A stretch of 35,318 nucleotides of DNA from an uncultured Oscillospiraceae bacterium. GTDB lineage: Bacteria > Bacillota > Clostridia > Oscillospirales > Acutalibacteraceae. The position numbers and the translations under genes were made by a program. Numbering within the stretch: the first letter of the stretch is position 1; every line of letters begins with the position of its first letter. Below the pieces are notes generated by a model. The model searched no databases, was not told where the DNA came from, and saw only the letters and a program-made list of their open reading frames with translations. Positions 9,229 through 16,338 of the stretch are shown in pieces. The stretch covers positions 1 through 35,318 of the forward strand of contig UQWL01000023.1 of the NCBI GenBank assembly GCA_900544715.1, read 5' to 3'.

Positions 9229-10557
9229 TTATTCCCACTCTATCGTCGCCGGCGGCTTCGGCGAGATATCATACAGCACGCGGTTGACGCCCTCCACCTC
9301 GCTCAAAATGCGTTTGGTGATCGTTTCAAGCACCGTCCAGTCGATGCACTCAATCTCCGCCGTCATCGCGTCCACCGTGTTGATGGCGCGCAGGATGACC
9401 GGGTATTCAAAGCTGCGGGCATTATCGCGCACGCCGACGGATTTGAAATCCGGCACAACGGTAAAATACTGCCACACCTTTTTATCCAGCCCCGCGTTAT
9501 GGAACTCCTCGCGGAGAATCGCATCCGATTCCCTTACGGCCTCCAGCCGGTCGCGTGTGATCGCGCCGAGGCAGCGCACGCCGAGACCCGGGCCCGGGAA
9601 CGGCTGACGGTAGACCATGCTGTCCGGCAAGCCGAGCGCCACGCCGCAGGCGCGCACCTCATCCTTGAAGAGCTGGCGCAGCGGCTCAACGAGCTCAAAT
9701 GCCAAATCCTCCGGCAGGCCGCCCACGTTGTGATGGGATTTGACCATCTTGGCGGTCTTTGTGCCGCTTTCGACGATATCGGGGTAGATGGTGCCCTGCG
9801 CCAGGAAGTCGATGCCCTCAAGCTTACGGGCCTCCTCCTCGAACACGCGGATGAATTCCGCGCCGATGATCTTGCGCTTCTGCTCCGGATCGGCAACGCC
9901 TGCGAGTTTCGTGAGGAAGCGGTTGCTTGCATCCACATAAACGAGATTCGCGTTCATCTGGTTGCGGAACACCTCGACCACCTGCTCCGGCTCGCCCTTA
10001 CGCAGCAGGCCGTGGTTGACGTGCACGCAGGTCAGTTGATTGCCGATCGCTTTGAGCAGCAAAGCGGCGACCACTGAGGAATCCACGCCGCCGGAGAGCG
10101 CGAGCAGCACCTTTTTCTCCCCCACTTGGCGGCGGACAAGGTCAATCTGATCGGCGATGAAATTCTCCATATTCCAGTTCGCCTGCGCCTTGCATGTGCC
10201 AAAAATGAAGCCTTCCAGCTCCTTCTTGGCCGCTGTTTCCTCCTGTGGCCAGGGATTCTGGCGCACGGATACCTGCGCGCAGCCCGTATGCGCGGCCGCG
10301 GCCGGGTGGCAGACGGCCAGCACCGGCAGGCCGCATGTATAGATGGCCGGTGAAACATCGATGGAAACGCCATCCACAACGCGGTTCGGCCCGCCGTTGA
10401 GGATCACACCCTTCACGTTTGGCAGGGCGGCGAGCTCCTCGGGCGTGATATCGTGGGGATAAATTTCACTATATACGCCCAGTGCGCGGATTGCGCGGGC
10501 GGTGGCGGTGTTTTCGGTACAGCCGAGGTCGAGAATGACGATCATATCCTGTTTCAT
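9229..10557 (-). CDS. guaA: GMP synthase with shortened, non-canonical glutaminase domain
   Basis: The ATP-pyrophosphatase half and C-terminal dimerisation domain are complete: P-loop LSGGVDSS, KSHHNVGGLPEDL, RQPFPGPGLGVR, and the family ending KPPATIEWE. The N-terminal glutaminase half is about 60 residues short. It begins normally (VILDLG, GVILNGGPN), but where GxCYGxQ should stand it reads AVCHPAAAAHTG, and the block with YGVQFHPE is missing before FIFGTCKAQANWNMENF. The Cys-His-Glu triad is therefore not intact. The reading frame is open throughout (442 aa from ATG 10557, which has AAAGG upstream). It may work with free ammonia, or be a decaying paralogue of the complete guaA at 17.5-19.0 kb. 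Confidence 0.85.
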   Translation of the reverse strand: MKQDMIVILDLGCTENTATARAIRALGVYSEIYPHDITPEELAALPNVKGVILNGGPNRVVDGVSIDVSPAIYTCGLPVLAVCHPAAAAHTGCAQVSVRQNPWPQEETAAKKELEGFIFGTCKAQANWNMENFIADQIDLVRRQVGEKKVLLALSGGVDSSVVAALLLKAIGNQLTCVHVNHGLLRKGEPEQVVEVFRNQMNANLVYVDASNRFLTKLAGVADPEQKRKIIGAEFIRVFEEEARKLEGIDFLAQGTIYPDIVESGTKTAKMVKSHHNVGGLPEDLAFELVEPLRQLFKDEVRACGVALGLPDSMVYRQPFPGPGLGVRCLGAITRDRLEAVRESDAILREEFHNAGLDKKVWQYFTVVPDFKSVGVRDNARSFEYPVILRAINTVDAMTAEIECIDWTVLETITKRILSEVEGVNRVLYDISPKPPATIEWE

Positions 10558-10614
10558 ACGGGCAACCAACCTTTCTTATCTCAATACGAAATGGGGGCAA
10601 ACGATGCTTTTTGC

Positions 10615-11598
10615 TTACAGCAGCGTGGCGCGCAGCTCCTCAGCGGAAGCCGGGTGCAGGTAAGCGGGGGCGATATCCAGAACCGTTTTGCAGCCGGTCT
10701 GCCCCTCCTGATGGAGGCGGTAAGCGGCCCTTGCGTAAGCGGTCAGGATGCTGGAGGTGAACTCCGGGTTGGAATCCAGCTTCAGGCTGTATTCAATAAT
10801 ATGGCGATTTTCGCCTTTCCAGCCCGTCGAGCCGCAGCGGAACACCCTGCCACCGTGCGGGATGCCGCTGTGCTCCCGCTTCATCTCTTCCTCGCTGATG
10901 AAATGGACGGTGGTATCATAATCCGCAAAGTAGTTCGGCATGGTTTTGATGGCTTCCTCAATCTTTGCACGGTCCGCGCCCTTTTCCGCAACGACGAAGC
11001 ATTCGCGCGTGTGCTTTTCGCGCGTGGTAAGTGCCGGGTTTTCCCCGCTGCGCACCCGCTCGAGCGCAGCTTCTACGGGGATCGTATACTGCCGGGCATC
11101 CTTCACGCCCTCAATGCGGCGCACAGCGTCGGAATGCCCCTGGCTGACGCCCTTGCCCCAGAAGGTATAGTCTTTCCCATTCGGCAAGATTGCCTGGGAA
11201 ATAACGCGGTTGAGGGAAAACATGCCCGGATCCCAGCCCACGGAGATGATTCCGATTGTATGGGCCTTTTGGCAGGCCGCATCCACCCGGCTGAAGTGCT
11301 CCGGGATTTTTGCATGCGTGTCGAAGCTGTCGATCACGTTGAAATACTGCGCAAGCTCCGGCGTCTGCCCCGGCAGGTCGTTCGCACTGCCGCCGCAGAG
11401 GATCATCACGTCAATCTGGCCCTGCAGCTTTGCAGCGTCGCTCATGTGGTAAACGGGCACGCCCGTATGCGTTTGAATGGAGGCGGGGTCGCGCCGGGTG
11501 AGCAAGGCAACCAGTTCCATATCAGGCGCATTGCTGACCGCGCATTCCACGCCGCGGCCTAAATTGCCATATCCTGCAATACCAATTCTAATTTTCAA
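10615..11598 (-). CDS. ddh: meso-diaminopimelate dehydrogenase
   Basis: A 327-residue NADPH-dependent enzyme making meso-diaminopimelate in one step from tetrahydrodipicolinate and ammonia, for lysine and peptidoglycan. The dinucleotide-binding motif GYGNLG is at residues 9-14, with the family blocks CGGSANDL, NVIDSFDTH, SVGWDPGMFS, FWGKGVSQGHSDA and GENRHIIEYSL. The length is normal. The start is TTG at 11598, with AAGGGAAG about ten bases upstream and no in-frame ATG before it. The shortened guaA follows after 57 bases and may be co-transcribed; both enzymes would consume ammonia. Confidence 0.95.
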   Translation of the reverse strand: MKIRIGIAGYGNLGRGVECAVSNAPDMELVALLTRRDPASIQTHTGVPVYHMSDAAKLQGQIDVMILCGGSANDLPGQTPELAQYFNVIDSFDTHAKIPEHFSRVDAACQKAHTIGIISVGWDPGMFSLNRVISQAILPNGKDYTFWGKGVSQGHSDAVRRIEGVKDARQYTIPVEAALERVRSGENPALTTREKHTRECFVVAEKGADRAKIEEAIKTMPNYFADYDTTVHFISEEEMKREHSGIPHGGRVFRCGSTGWKGENRHIIEYSLKLDSNPEFTSSILTAYARAAYRLHQEGQTGCKTVLDIAPAYLHPASAEELRATLL

Positions 11599-11779
11599 AA
11601 AGGATCTTCCCTTCGCTGTAGATTTGCCCGAAAGTAAGCCCAGCCTTTTGAACCGGCCGTTTCATTGGTCTACCCGGGCATGTCCAACTGCTGACGATTT
11701 TAAAAAAATCGTATTTAGTATACCATAGATCATTTTCCCTGAAAAGCGTTCGTTTTCCACAAATCATACCATTTCAAGA

Positions 11780-11804
11780 CGGGATATTCTCAGTCAATAT
11801 CCCG
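11780..11804. repeat. Hairpin spanning the stop codon of the DUF6809 gene
   Basis: CGGGATATT and AATATCCCG form a nine-base stem across the stop codon. There is no T run after it on either strand, so it may protect a 3' end rather than terminate. Confidence 0.35.
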
Positions 11805-12116
11805 GATGACGCTCTCCTGCGGAACCAAAAAGGTATCAAGCATCAGCCGTGCGCCGAGCTGAAAGCCCTCGATAAACCGGTCGAGCTCGCTGAACCTCAA
11901 AATCTCGCCCTGCGCGTTCATAAGCTGGGTGAAAAGGTGCTGCTCTTCCTCGGCCCCGGTATGCGCTGTAAAATAGGCGCTGAGTTTCTTCTCATTGACG
12001 GCGATGGTTTCGACAAAAGAGGCGTAGCGTGAGCGTTTGTCAAAGCTCTCTTCATTGGGGCAGATGTTGCCGAAATATAATTCCTCGATCAGATTCAGGC
12101 TGTCGTTATAAAGCAT
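11790..12116 (-). CDS. DUF6809 family protein (module A cargo)
   Basis: A 108-residue, mostly helical acidic protein. The opening (LIEELYFGNICPNE), a central Glu/Lys helix with an AHTGAEEEQHLF turn, and the end FIEGFQLGARLML match the DUF6809 family of small clostridial proteins of unknown function. The ATG at 12116 is preferred over the open codons before it because AAAGGA lies nine bases upstream. The gene stands downstream of an RHH repressor gene on the same strand, separated by a leader that is fully antisense to a small-RNA candidate. A regulatory or sigma-like role has no direct support. Confidence 0.75.
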   Translation of the reverse strand: MLYNDSLNLIEELYFGNICPNEESFDKRSRYASFVETIAVNEKKLSAYFTAHTGAEEEQHLFTQLMNAQGEILRFSELDRFIEGFQLGARLMLDTFLVPQESVIRDID

Positions 12117-12171
12117 GATGCATGTTCCTTTCAAATGATCGTACAACGCTTAAAAGAAATTGCATGCGCAT

Positions 12172-12207
12172 ACCATAAAATCATTTGCAAACATCTGATT
12201 TTATGGT
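12172..12207. promoter_or_regulatory. Perfect 12-base inverted repeat at the module A small-RNA promoter
   Basis: ACCATAAAATCA (12172-12183) and TGATTTTATGGT (12196-12207) are perfect inverse copies, enclosing the -35 and ending at the -10 of the plus-strand RNA promoter. The other two modules lack this insertion. It could be an operator, or a leader hairpin in the opposite transcript. Confidence 0.55.
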
Positions 12208-12212
12208 AATAT
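12185..12212 (+). promoter_or_regulatory. Promoter of small RNA A
   Basis: TTGCAA (12185-12190), a 16-base spacer, then TAATAT (12207-12212). It occupies the same position as the clearer promoters of RNA B and RNA C. Confidence 0.5.
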
Positions 12213-12218
12213 ATTTAC

Positions 12219-12304
12219 GCTGCAACTGTCCTTTCAGGCGGTTGCCAGCTGGGGAAGTGGCGGGTTACTTTGACGAGGGACACGCCGCTTCCTTTCATTT
12301 TTTG
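12219..12304 (+). ncRNA. Small structured RNA candidate A
   Basis: A transcript of about 85 bases is predicted. The 5' hairpin pairs GCAAC (12222-12226) with GTTGC (12241-12245). The terminator stem pairs GGAAGTGGCG (12253-12262) with CGCCGCTTCC (12283-12292), followed by TTTCATTTTTT. Its 3' end overlaps the stop codon of the RHH gene on the other strand, and its whole body is antisense to the leader between that gene and the DUF6809 gene. Two further copies keep the same promoter, hairpin and terminator layout. Confidence 0.6.
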
Positions 12305-12471
12305 AGGTCGTCGTGCATTTTCCGGACACCGCGCCGAACTACTTCCGCCCGCGAGATTTTCATCTTTTCGCTGCATTCTTCCAGCTTTTCAGATGTTTCC
12401 TTGTCAAAGCGAATTTTCATTGTGATGTCCTTTGGACTGTCTGTTGGACGACCCATTTTTTTAGCGCCCAT
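12295..12471 (-). CDS. Ribbon-helix-helix (CopG/Arc-like) repressor, module A
   Basis: A 58-residue protein starting MGAKKMGRPTDSPKD. The segment ITMKIRFD is the expected ribbon strand, KETSEKLEECSEKM helix A and SRAEVVRRGVRKM helix B of an RHH DNA-binding dimer, ending in DDLKK. GGAGG lies six bases before the ATG. The promoter is buried in a long palindrome, suggesting autorepression. The same-strand DUF6809 gene follows after about 180 bases, and a convergent small RNA ends at this gene's stop codon. The two other intact copies and one C-terminal remnant in the window share the ending LKK. Confidence 0.85.
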   Translation of the reverse strand: MGAKKMGRPTDSPKDITMKIRFDKETSEKLEECSEKMKISRAEVVRRGVRKMHDDLKK

Positions 12472-12481
12472 TCCACGCCTC

Positions 12482-12531
12482 CTTTTGCAGGTCGCTAAGT
12501 CAAGTATAAGTTATAGACCTGCAAAAGTCAA
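12482..12531 (-). promoter_or_regulatory. Promoter and palindromic operator of RHH gene A
   Basis: On the minus strand, TTGACT (12526-12531), a 17-base spacer and TATACT (12503-12508) form a near-consensus promoter. Perfect 12-base inverted arms (CTTTTGCAGGTC at 12482-12493, inverse at 12516-12527) bracket it: one arm abuts the -35, the other overlaps the ribosome-binding region. Only one arm is transcribed, so this is a DNA operator rather than an RNA hairpin. Confidence 0.75.
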
Positions 12532-12583
12532 TATGATTTGACAAATTAATCGAAAACGCTCTCCTTTCAACATCGTACAACGC

Positions 12584-12612
12584 TTGAAAGAAATTGCAGC
12601 ACATGGTAAAAT
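12584..12612 (+). promoter_or_regulatory. Promoter of small RNA B
   Basis: TTGAAA (12584-12589), exactly 17 bases, then TAAAAT (12607-12612), in the same place relative to the RNA as in module C. Confidence 0.6.
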
Positions 12613-12618
12613 AGTTAC

Positions 12619-12699
12619 GCTGTAATTGCCTTTCAGGCGGTTGCCGTACTGGAAGTGGTGATCTGTTTTGCGATGGGACACCGCTTCCTTTCATTTTTT
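12619..12699 (+). ncRNA. Small structured RNA candidate B
   Basis: The terminator stem pairs GGAAGTGGTG (12651-12660) with CACCGCTTCC (12679-12688), followed by TTTCATTTTTT. Compared with copies A and C the fourth pair from the loop side changes from C:G to T:A on both sides, so base pairing is kept. The 5' hairpin (GCC, TTTCA, GGC core with flanking G:U pairs) is also kept. It overlaps the end of RHH gene B on the other strand. Confidence 0.6.
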
Positions 12700-12867
12700 G
12701 AGATCGGGCTTCAACCGTTTGATCCCTCGCCGTGCTGCTTCCATCATAGATACGGATTCCTGCTTGCAGTAGGCATCCAGAATATCTTTCGCCTCCTGAT
12801 CAAGCTTGACAGCAATTTTATAGGGCTTGGGGTTATCCGTTGGACGACCCATCTTTTTTCCGCCCAA
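12691..12867 (-). CDS. Ribbon-helix-helix repressor, module B
   Basis: A 58-residue RHH protein, same length as copy A. It has GRPTDNPK, the ribbon YKIAVKLD, helix A QEAKDILDAYCKQES, and helix B with AARRGIKRLK before DLKK. The start is TTG at 12867, exactly seven bases after GGAGG; the in-frame ATG at 12852 would be 22 bases from it. Unlike copies A and C it has no small-protein gene of its own behind it: the downstream sequence keeps a GAAAGGAG site and then runs directly into the promoter of module A, as if the cargo gene was lost. Confidence 0.82.
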   Translation of the reverse strand: MGGKKMGRPTDNPKPYKIAVKLDQEAKDILDAYCKQESVSMMEAARRGIKRLKPDLKK

Positions 12868-12884
12868 AAAATCACCTCCAATAA

Positions 12885-12926
12885 AAGGCTGCCCTAAGTA
12901 TATAACTAAGGGCAGCCTTATGTCAA
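12885..12926 (-). promoter_or_regulatory. Promoter and palindromic operator of RHH gene B
   Basis: TTGACA (12921-12926), an 18-base spacer and TATACT (12897-12902) on the minus strand. A 35-base palindrome (12885-12919; arms AAGGCTGCCCT and inverse, extended inward by AGT/ACT) covers the spacer and the -10. The arm sequence is unrelated to those of modules A and C. Confidence 0.75.
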
Positions 12927-13053
12927 GTGATTTTTAAAATTTTATGGAATTAAGCTGATATAATCAAATCTATCAACATTTACATTATATAACATATGAG
13001 AACCGACTTACCGTGAAGGCAAGCCATTTTCATTTTATTTATGTTGTTTGATT

Positions 13054-13218
13054 TGAGCGCGTTCTAATTTTTTAATCCGTGATTTATATCGACTAACGAA
13101 AATAAAGTCGCACAAGCGAAACCCCGCACAACATTAAAAAATCACCACTCGCGCGGCCTGAGCGCGTTCCAATTTTTTGATCCGTTATTAAAATCAATCA
13201 ACGAAAGCGAAGTCACGC
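13054..13218. repeat. Imperfect tandem repeat, two units 105 bases apart
   Basis: Units 13054-13113 and 13159-13218 share TGAGCGCGTT, an AATTTTTT run with ATCCGT, and CAACGAAA-like ends. Probably duplicated remnants of one sequence, related to the 39-base repeat. Confidence 0.5.
13147..13185 (-). repeat. 39-base inverted repeat, left copy
   Basis: Inverse partner of 16882-16920. It also forms part of the second unit of the local tandem repeat at 13159-13218. Confidence 0.6.
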
Positions 13219-13266
13219 CGACAAAACACCAGCCTAAGACAAAAGCGATATTTCTCAAAACGCAAA

Positions 13267-13295
13267 GGGCAGGCAATCGAATCGACTGCCTGCCC
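13267..13295 (-). terminator. Terminator of the CofE-like gene
   Basis: GGGCAGGCA (13267-13275) pairs with TGCCTGCCC (13287-13295); on the minus strand it is followed by TTTGCGTTTT, 36 bases after the stop codon. Confidence 0.65.
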
Positions 13296-13330
13296 TATAT
13301 AAACGATCAATAACGCAAAATGATACCCGC

Positions 13331-14521
13331 TCAGTCCGTCAGGTTATCAAAATAACCCTGCACCAGCACAACCGGCGTGCCCTTATCCCCCGACCCGCTC
13401 GTCAGGTCGCACAGCGAACCGATCAAATCGGTAATTCGGCGGGGCGTGGTGCCCTGGGAGGCCATGTCACCCACCAAATCATCCTTTTTCTCCCGAATGC
13501 GCTGTTCAACAGCCTGTTGCAGCTCCTTGCCGGATAACGCGGCAAAGTCGTTATCCGCCAGGTATTTGAGCTTGATCTCGTTGGGCGTGCCCTCCAGCCC
13601 CGGCGTATTCGCAACCGATACGCAGGGATCGGCGAGCTCCCAAATCCGCCCCACCGGGTCTTTAAACGCGCCATCTCCATAGATCATCACTTCGATATGC
13701 TTGCCCGTCCTTTCCAGAAGCCCCTTCTGGATCTCCAGCACCAAGCCGCTGCAATCCCGCGGAAACAGCTTGACCGTGTTCTCCGTGGATTTGTTCGAGC
13801 CGAGCAGGCCGTATGTTTCATTGCAGCCGCTGCCGGCATCCGGTGCGTTCAAGATATCGTCCAGCCCGCAAACACGGTGCGCGCCCGCCTCCCGCAGAAT
13901 GCGCTTGGTCCGCGCGCGGGTATGGATATCGCAGCAAAGCACGTCCGGCGTATATTGCAGAATCACACGTGGGTCGTTTGCAAAAACGATTTCGCACTCC
14001 GCGCCTTCCTCCCGGATCAGGTCGCCGTAATACTGGACGTAATCGACGTTTGTAAAGGGGTGGCGGTTTTCCCCAAACAGGGCGCGGTATTTTTCCAGCG
14101 TCAGCACGTCGCTGTAGGGGTTGACGCCGGCCTGATCGACCTGGTCGAGGGAAATCAGCTCATTGCCGACCTCGTCGCTCGGGTAGCTGAGCATCAGCAC
14201 CACCTTCCGCGCACCCTGTGCGATGCCGCGCAGGCAGATGGCGAAGCGGTTGCGGGAGAGGATCGGGAAAATAACGCCGATCGTCCCGCCGCCGAGCTTT
14301 TCCTTTACGTCGGCTGCGATATCGGCAGTCGTCGCGTAATTGCCCTGTGCGCGCGCAACGACGGATTCGGTGATGGAAACAACGTCTCGATCCCGCAGGG
14401 AAAAGCCTTCTGCATCTGCGGCCTCCACGACGCTGTCAACAACGATGCGGGCGAGGTCGTCCCCCTCCCGGATGATGGGGCAGCGGATGCCCCTCGATAT
14501 GGTTCCAACTTTACGTTCCAT
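13331..14521 (-). CDS. CofE-like (coenzyme F420:L-glutamate ligase family) protein
   Basis: A 396-residue protein related to the F420-0:gamma-glutamyl ligase fold. DDLARIVVDSVVEAA and DRDVVSITESVVARAQGNY in the first third match the nucleotide and metal-binding start of that family. The protein is longer than archaeal CofE and belongs to a version common in Clostridia, which generally lack F420, so the true amide-ligase substrate is unknown. The ATG at 14521 is chosen because GGAGA lies about eight bases upstream and MERKVGTISRG fits the family; the open frame reaching 14758 is leader sequence. It has its own terminator and lies between the two RHH-module clusters. Confidence 0.8.
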   Translation of the reverse strand: MERKVGTISRGIRCPIIREGDDLARIVVDSVVEAADAEGFSLRDRDVVSITESVVARAQGNYATTADIAADVKEKLGGGTIGVIFPILSRNRFAICLRGIAQGARKVVLMLSYPSDEVGNELISLDQVDQAGVNPYSDVLTLEKYRALFGENRHPFTNVDYVQYYGDLIREEGAECEIVFANDPRVILQYTPDVLCCDIHTRARTKRILREAGAHRVCGLDDILNAPDAGSGCNETYGLLGSNKSTENTVKLFPRDCSGLVLEIQKGLLERTGKHIEVMIYGDGAFKDPVGRIWELADPCVSVANTPGLEGTPNEIKLKYLADNDFAALSGKELQQAVEQRIREKKDDLVGDMASQGTTPRRITDLIGSLCDLTSGSGDKGTPVVLVQGYFDNLTD

Positions 14522-14849
14522 TGCATGATCTCCAAACTGTATTGATTTGAATTGTGCCTCCCATATCATAATACAAAAAAGGCCAAAGGAAAAGAAAAAT
14601 CGAGAAATTGTATGCAAAAAATATCTTTTATCGGGGCATGCGGGAGAGGACAAGATTTTTTTAGGCGGTGAGTCAATTGATCTTTGCAGGCCTCCAGGCT
14701 TCTCCAACGCATTCCCCGCTTGCTCATTGGGATGATTCAAAGAGAAAGTTTCAGCCATTTGTTTTTTCGTGGTTGGGGTAACACTTCCAGATACACTTTC
14801 GTATCATAAAAATAGATGATTCAGCAAAAATCTGATAAACGAGGGATTC
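14522..14849. other. Divergent intergenic region
   Basis: Separates the minus-strand CofE-like gene from the plus-strand hydrolase. It is AT-rich near both starts and should hold promoters for both, but no pair of boxes stands out enough to name. Confidence 0.4.
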
Positions 14850-15665
14850 ATGATGGAAGCAAGGGTACTAGTAGAGCCGGGCGTTCGGGTATATGTAAAC
14901 GATATTCATCCATCCGGTAAAAAAACAATTATCTTTCTTCACGGCTGGCCTGCCAACTATAGATTATTTGAATATCAATATAATATTCTTCCAAAGATGG
15001 GCTATCGTTGCATCGGCATTGATACGAGAGGGTTTGGCAATTCAGATAAACCTTGGAATGGCTACTGTTATGATCGCTTAGCCGACGACATTTTAGGGGT
15101 TATCAGAGCATTGAATTTACGCAATGTTACGCTGTTAGGCCACTCCACAGCCGGAGCGGTTGCTATCCGGTATATGGCCCGCCACAATGGCTTTGGCGTT
15201 TCAAAGCTTGTGCTTTGCGCTGCTGCCGCACCCAGCCTGATTCAGCGCCCCAATTTCCCCTATGGGCAAAAGAAAGAGGACATAGAGCGCACTTTCATTC
15301 AGGGCGCGTATAAAGACCGCCCTAAAATGTTAGAAGACTTCGGTAAAATATTTTTTTATAAGCCCGTATCACCTGCTTTTTCCGATTGGCTCTTTCAAAT
15401 GGGGTTACAGGCGGCCAGCTATGCAACGATTGCAATTTCGAAAGACTGGATTACGGAAACATTATTCAATGACCTTCCAAAGATACATGTTCCTACTTTA
15501 ATTATGCACGGTATTCATGATCAGGTTGTTCCGTATCAGTTGGGTGTGATACAAAATCAAGGAATCATGGGATCAAAATTAGTGACCTTTGAAAACAGCG
15601 GCCATGGGCTCTTCTATGATGAACTTGATAAATTCAATCAGGAATTGGTGCGATTTGTAGGATAA
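14850..15665 (+). CDS. Alpha/beta hydrolase (haloperoxidase/arylesterase-like)
   Basis: A 271-residue soluble hydrolase. HGWP (31-34) forms the oxyanion region, GHSTAG (97-102, Ser99) the nucleophile elbow, and Asp224 in GIHDQVVP and His252 in NSGHG complete the triad. The pattern resembles cofactor-free haloperoxidases and small esterases; the natural substrate is unknown. Two ATG codons stand together at 14850 and 14853 behind GAGGG, and the second has better spacing. It is the only plus-strand protein gene between 5 kb and the island, and is followed by a long perfect hairpin. Confidence 0.88.
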   Translation: MMEARVLVEPGVRVYVNDIHPSGKKTIIFLHGWPANYRLFEYQYNILPKMGYRCIGIDTRGFGNSDKPWNGYCYDRLADDILGVIRALNLRNVTLLGHSTAGAVAIRYMARHNGFGVSKLVLCAAAAPSLIQRPNFPYGQKKEDIERTFIQGAYKDRPKMLEDFGKIFFYKPVSPAFSDWLFQMGLQAASYATIAISKDWITETLFNDLPKIHVPTLIMHGIHDQVVPYQLGVIQNQGIMGSKLVTFENSGHGLFYDELDKFNQELVRFVG

Positions 15666-15714
15666 TCTTTTTTGATTATATCCTCTTCATTAATGAACGA
15701 CCGATGATTAATCA

Positions 15715-15755
15715 GAAACCCGGGAACTCACTTTTTTAGAGAGTTCCCGGGTTTC
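15715..15755 (+). terminator. Perfect 15-base hairpin after the hydrolase gene
   Basis: GAAACCCGGGAACTC pairs perfectly with 15741-15755 around an 11-base loop containing TTTTTT. There is no T run after the stem, so it may be a transcript-end protector or a weak terminator. Confidence 0.5.
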
Positions 15756-15789
15756 CGTTATGCGCTCCCATTCGCTAAGTTAAACTTAA

Positions 15790-15811
15790 GTCTAAACAAT
15801 TTTGTTTAGAC
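15790..15811. promoter_or_regulatory. 22-base palindrome (possible operator)
   Basis: GTCTAAACAA, two T, TTGTTTAGAC: a perfect palindrome with a two-base centre, the usual form of a dimeric repressor site. It stands alone between the hydrolase and the module C cargo gene, with no clear promoter adjoining. Confidence 0.45.
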
Positions 15812-15849
15812 GGTTTGATTCTATTTCGCTTGATTTAATCCCAATTATC

Positions 15850-15933
15850 CTATGCGTTGGGCAGGGCGTCCAGAAAGGCAGCGAGCTTTTCTGCGTTGCC
15901 TGTAACCATTTTAGTGAACTGAGCATATTGAGC
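15850..15933 (-). pseudogene. Short coding remnant
   Basis: A 27-codon frame ending in TAG reads like the C-terminal helix of a real protein (TKMVTGNAEKLAAFLDAL) but is preceded by in-frame stops. Origin not recognised. Confidence 0.25.
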
Positions 15934-15995
15934 TTACGATCAAAGCACCTGCTATTGGGATTGATGTTGCCATACTATAAAATCTTCAAGAACAT

Positions 15996-16271
15996 TCATG
16001 CCAGCACTCCCAAATTCTTAAGAAGCCAAACACAGTCTTTTAATCCCTGCTGATAAAGGCTTTCTGACTCGTGATCTGCTGCTACCCCAAGCTCAAATAA
16101 AACCTCCTCCACCATTACCTTTTCCTCTTTGGTCAAATTGGTGGTCAGCATTTCATCGATCTGCTCCTGCCGCTGCCTGCGATATTCATATTCCCGGGTA
16201 GCCTGAAGATTTTTTAACGCACAGGATAACAGGTTGCTTAAAAGCTCGTTCCATTCTTCATTTCTGTTCAT
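15996..16271 (-). CDS. Small helical protein (module C cargo, 91 aa)
   Basis: A mostly helical, charged protein beginning MNRNEEWNELL with a long middle helix rich in Glu, Gln and Arg, ending YQQGLKDCVWLLKNLGVLA. This ending is common among small clostridial proteins of unknown function. The ATG at 16271 is chosen because AAAGGA stands nine bases before it. It occupies the place that DUF6809 holds in module A: downstream of an RHH gene and facing the promoter of a convergent small RNA. The two cargo proteins share length, helical character and a glycine before the last helix, but I see no clear sequence identity. Confidence 0.65.
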   Translation of the reverse strand: MNRNEEWNELLSNLLSCALKNLQATREYEYRRQRQEQIDEMLTTNLTKEEKVMVEEVLFELGVAADHESESLYQQGLKDCVWLLKNLGVLA

Positions 16272-16303
16272 ATTTTTCATTCCTTTCAAAAATTAGACAA
16301 TGC

Positions 16304-16332
16304 TTGAAAGGATTTGCGGCGCATGATATAAT
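16304..16332 (+). promoter_or_regulatory. Promoter of small RNA C
   Basis: TTGAAA (16304-16309), exactly 17 bases, then a perfect TATAAT (16327-16332). This is the clearest promoter among the module RNAs. Confidence 0.72.
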
Positions 16333-16338
16333 AGTTAC

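Larger units (their letters stand above)
12927..13330. other. Gene-free stretch with module remnants and a tandem repeat
   Basis: Holds three things: a degraded repeat (about 12977-13035) resembling the remnant at 16719-16786 (shared blocks ATCAACATTTA, CTTACC, TGAAGGCAAGCC); two units of a 60-base imperfect tandem repeat (13054-13113 and 13159-13218, each starting TGAGCGCGTT); and the terminator of the CofE-like gene. No convincing reading frame. Confidence 0.6.

Noticed and set aside
11599..11789. Lysine riboswitch before ddh
   Set aside because: The region contains a short A/T-rich inverted repeat (ACGATTTT arms near 11693-11713) but is too short and lacks the lysine aptamer core.
12500..12694. 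Minus-strand 64-codon frame between modules A and B
   Set aside because: It covers the RNA B region and the operator of RHH gene A and is explained by those; the translation shows no protein features.
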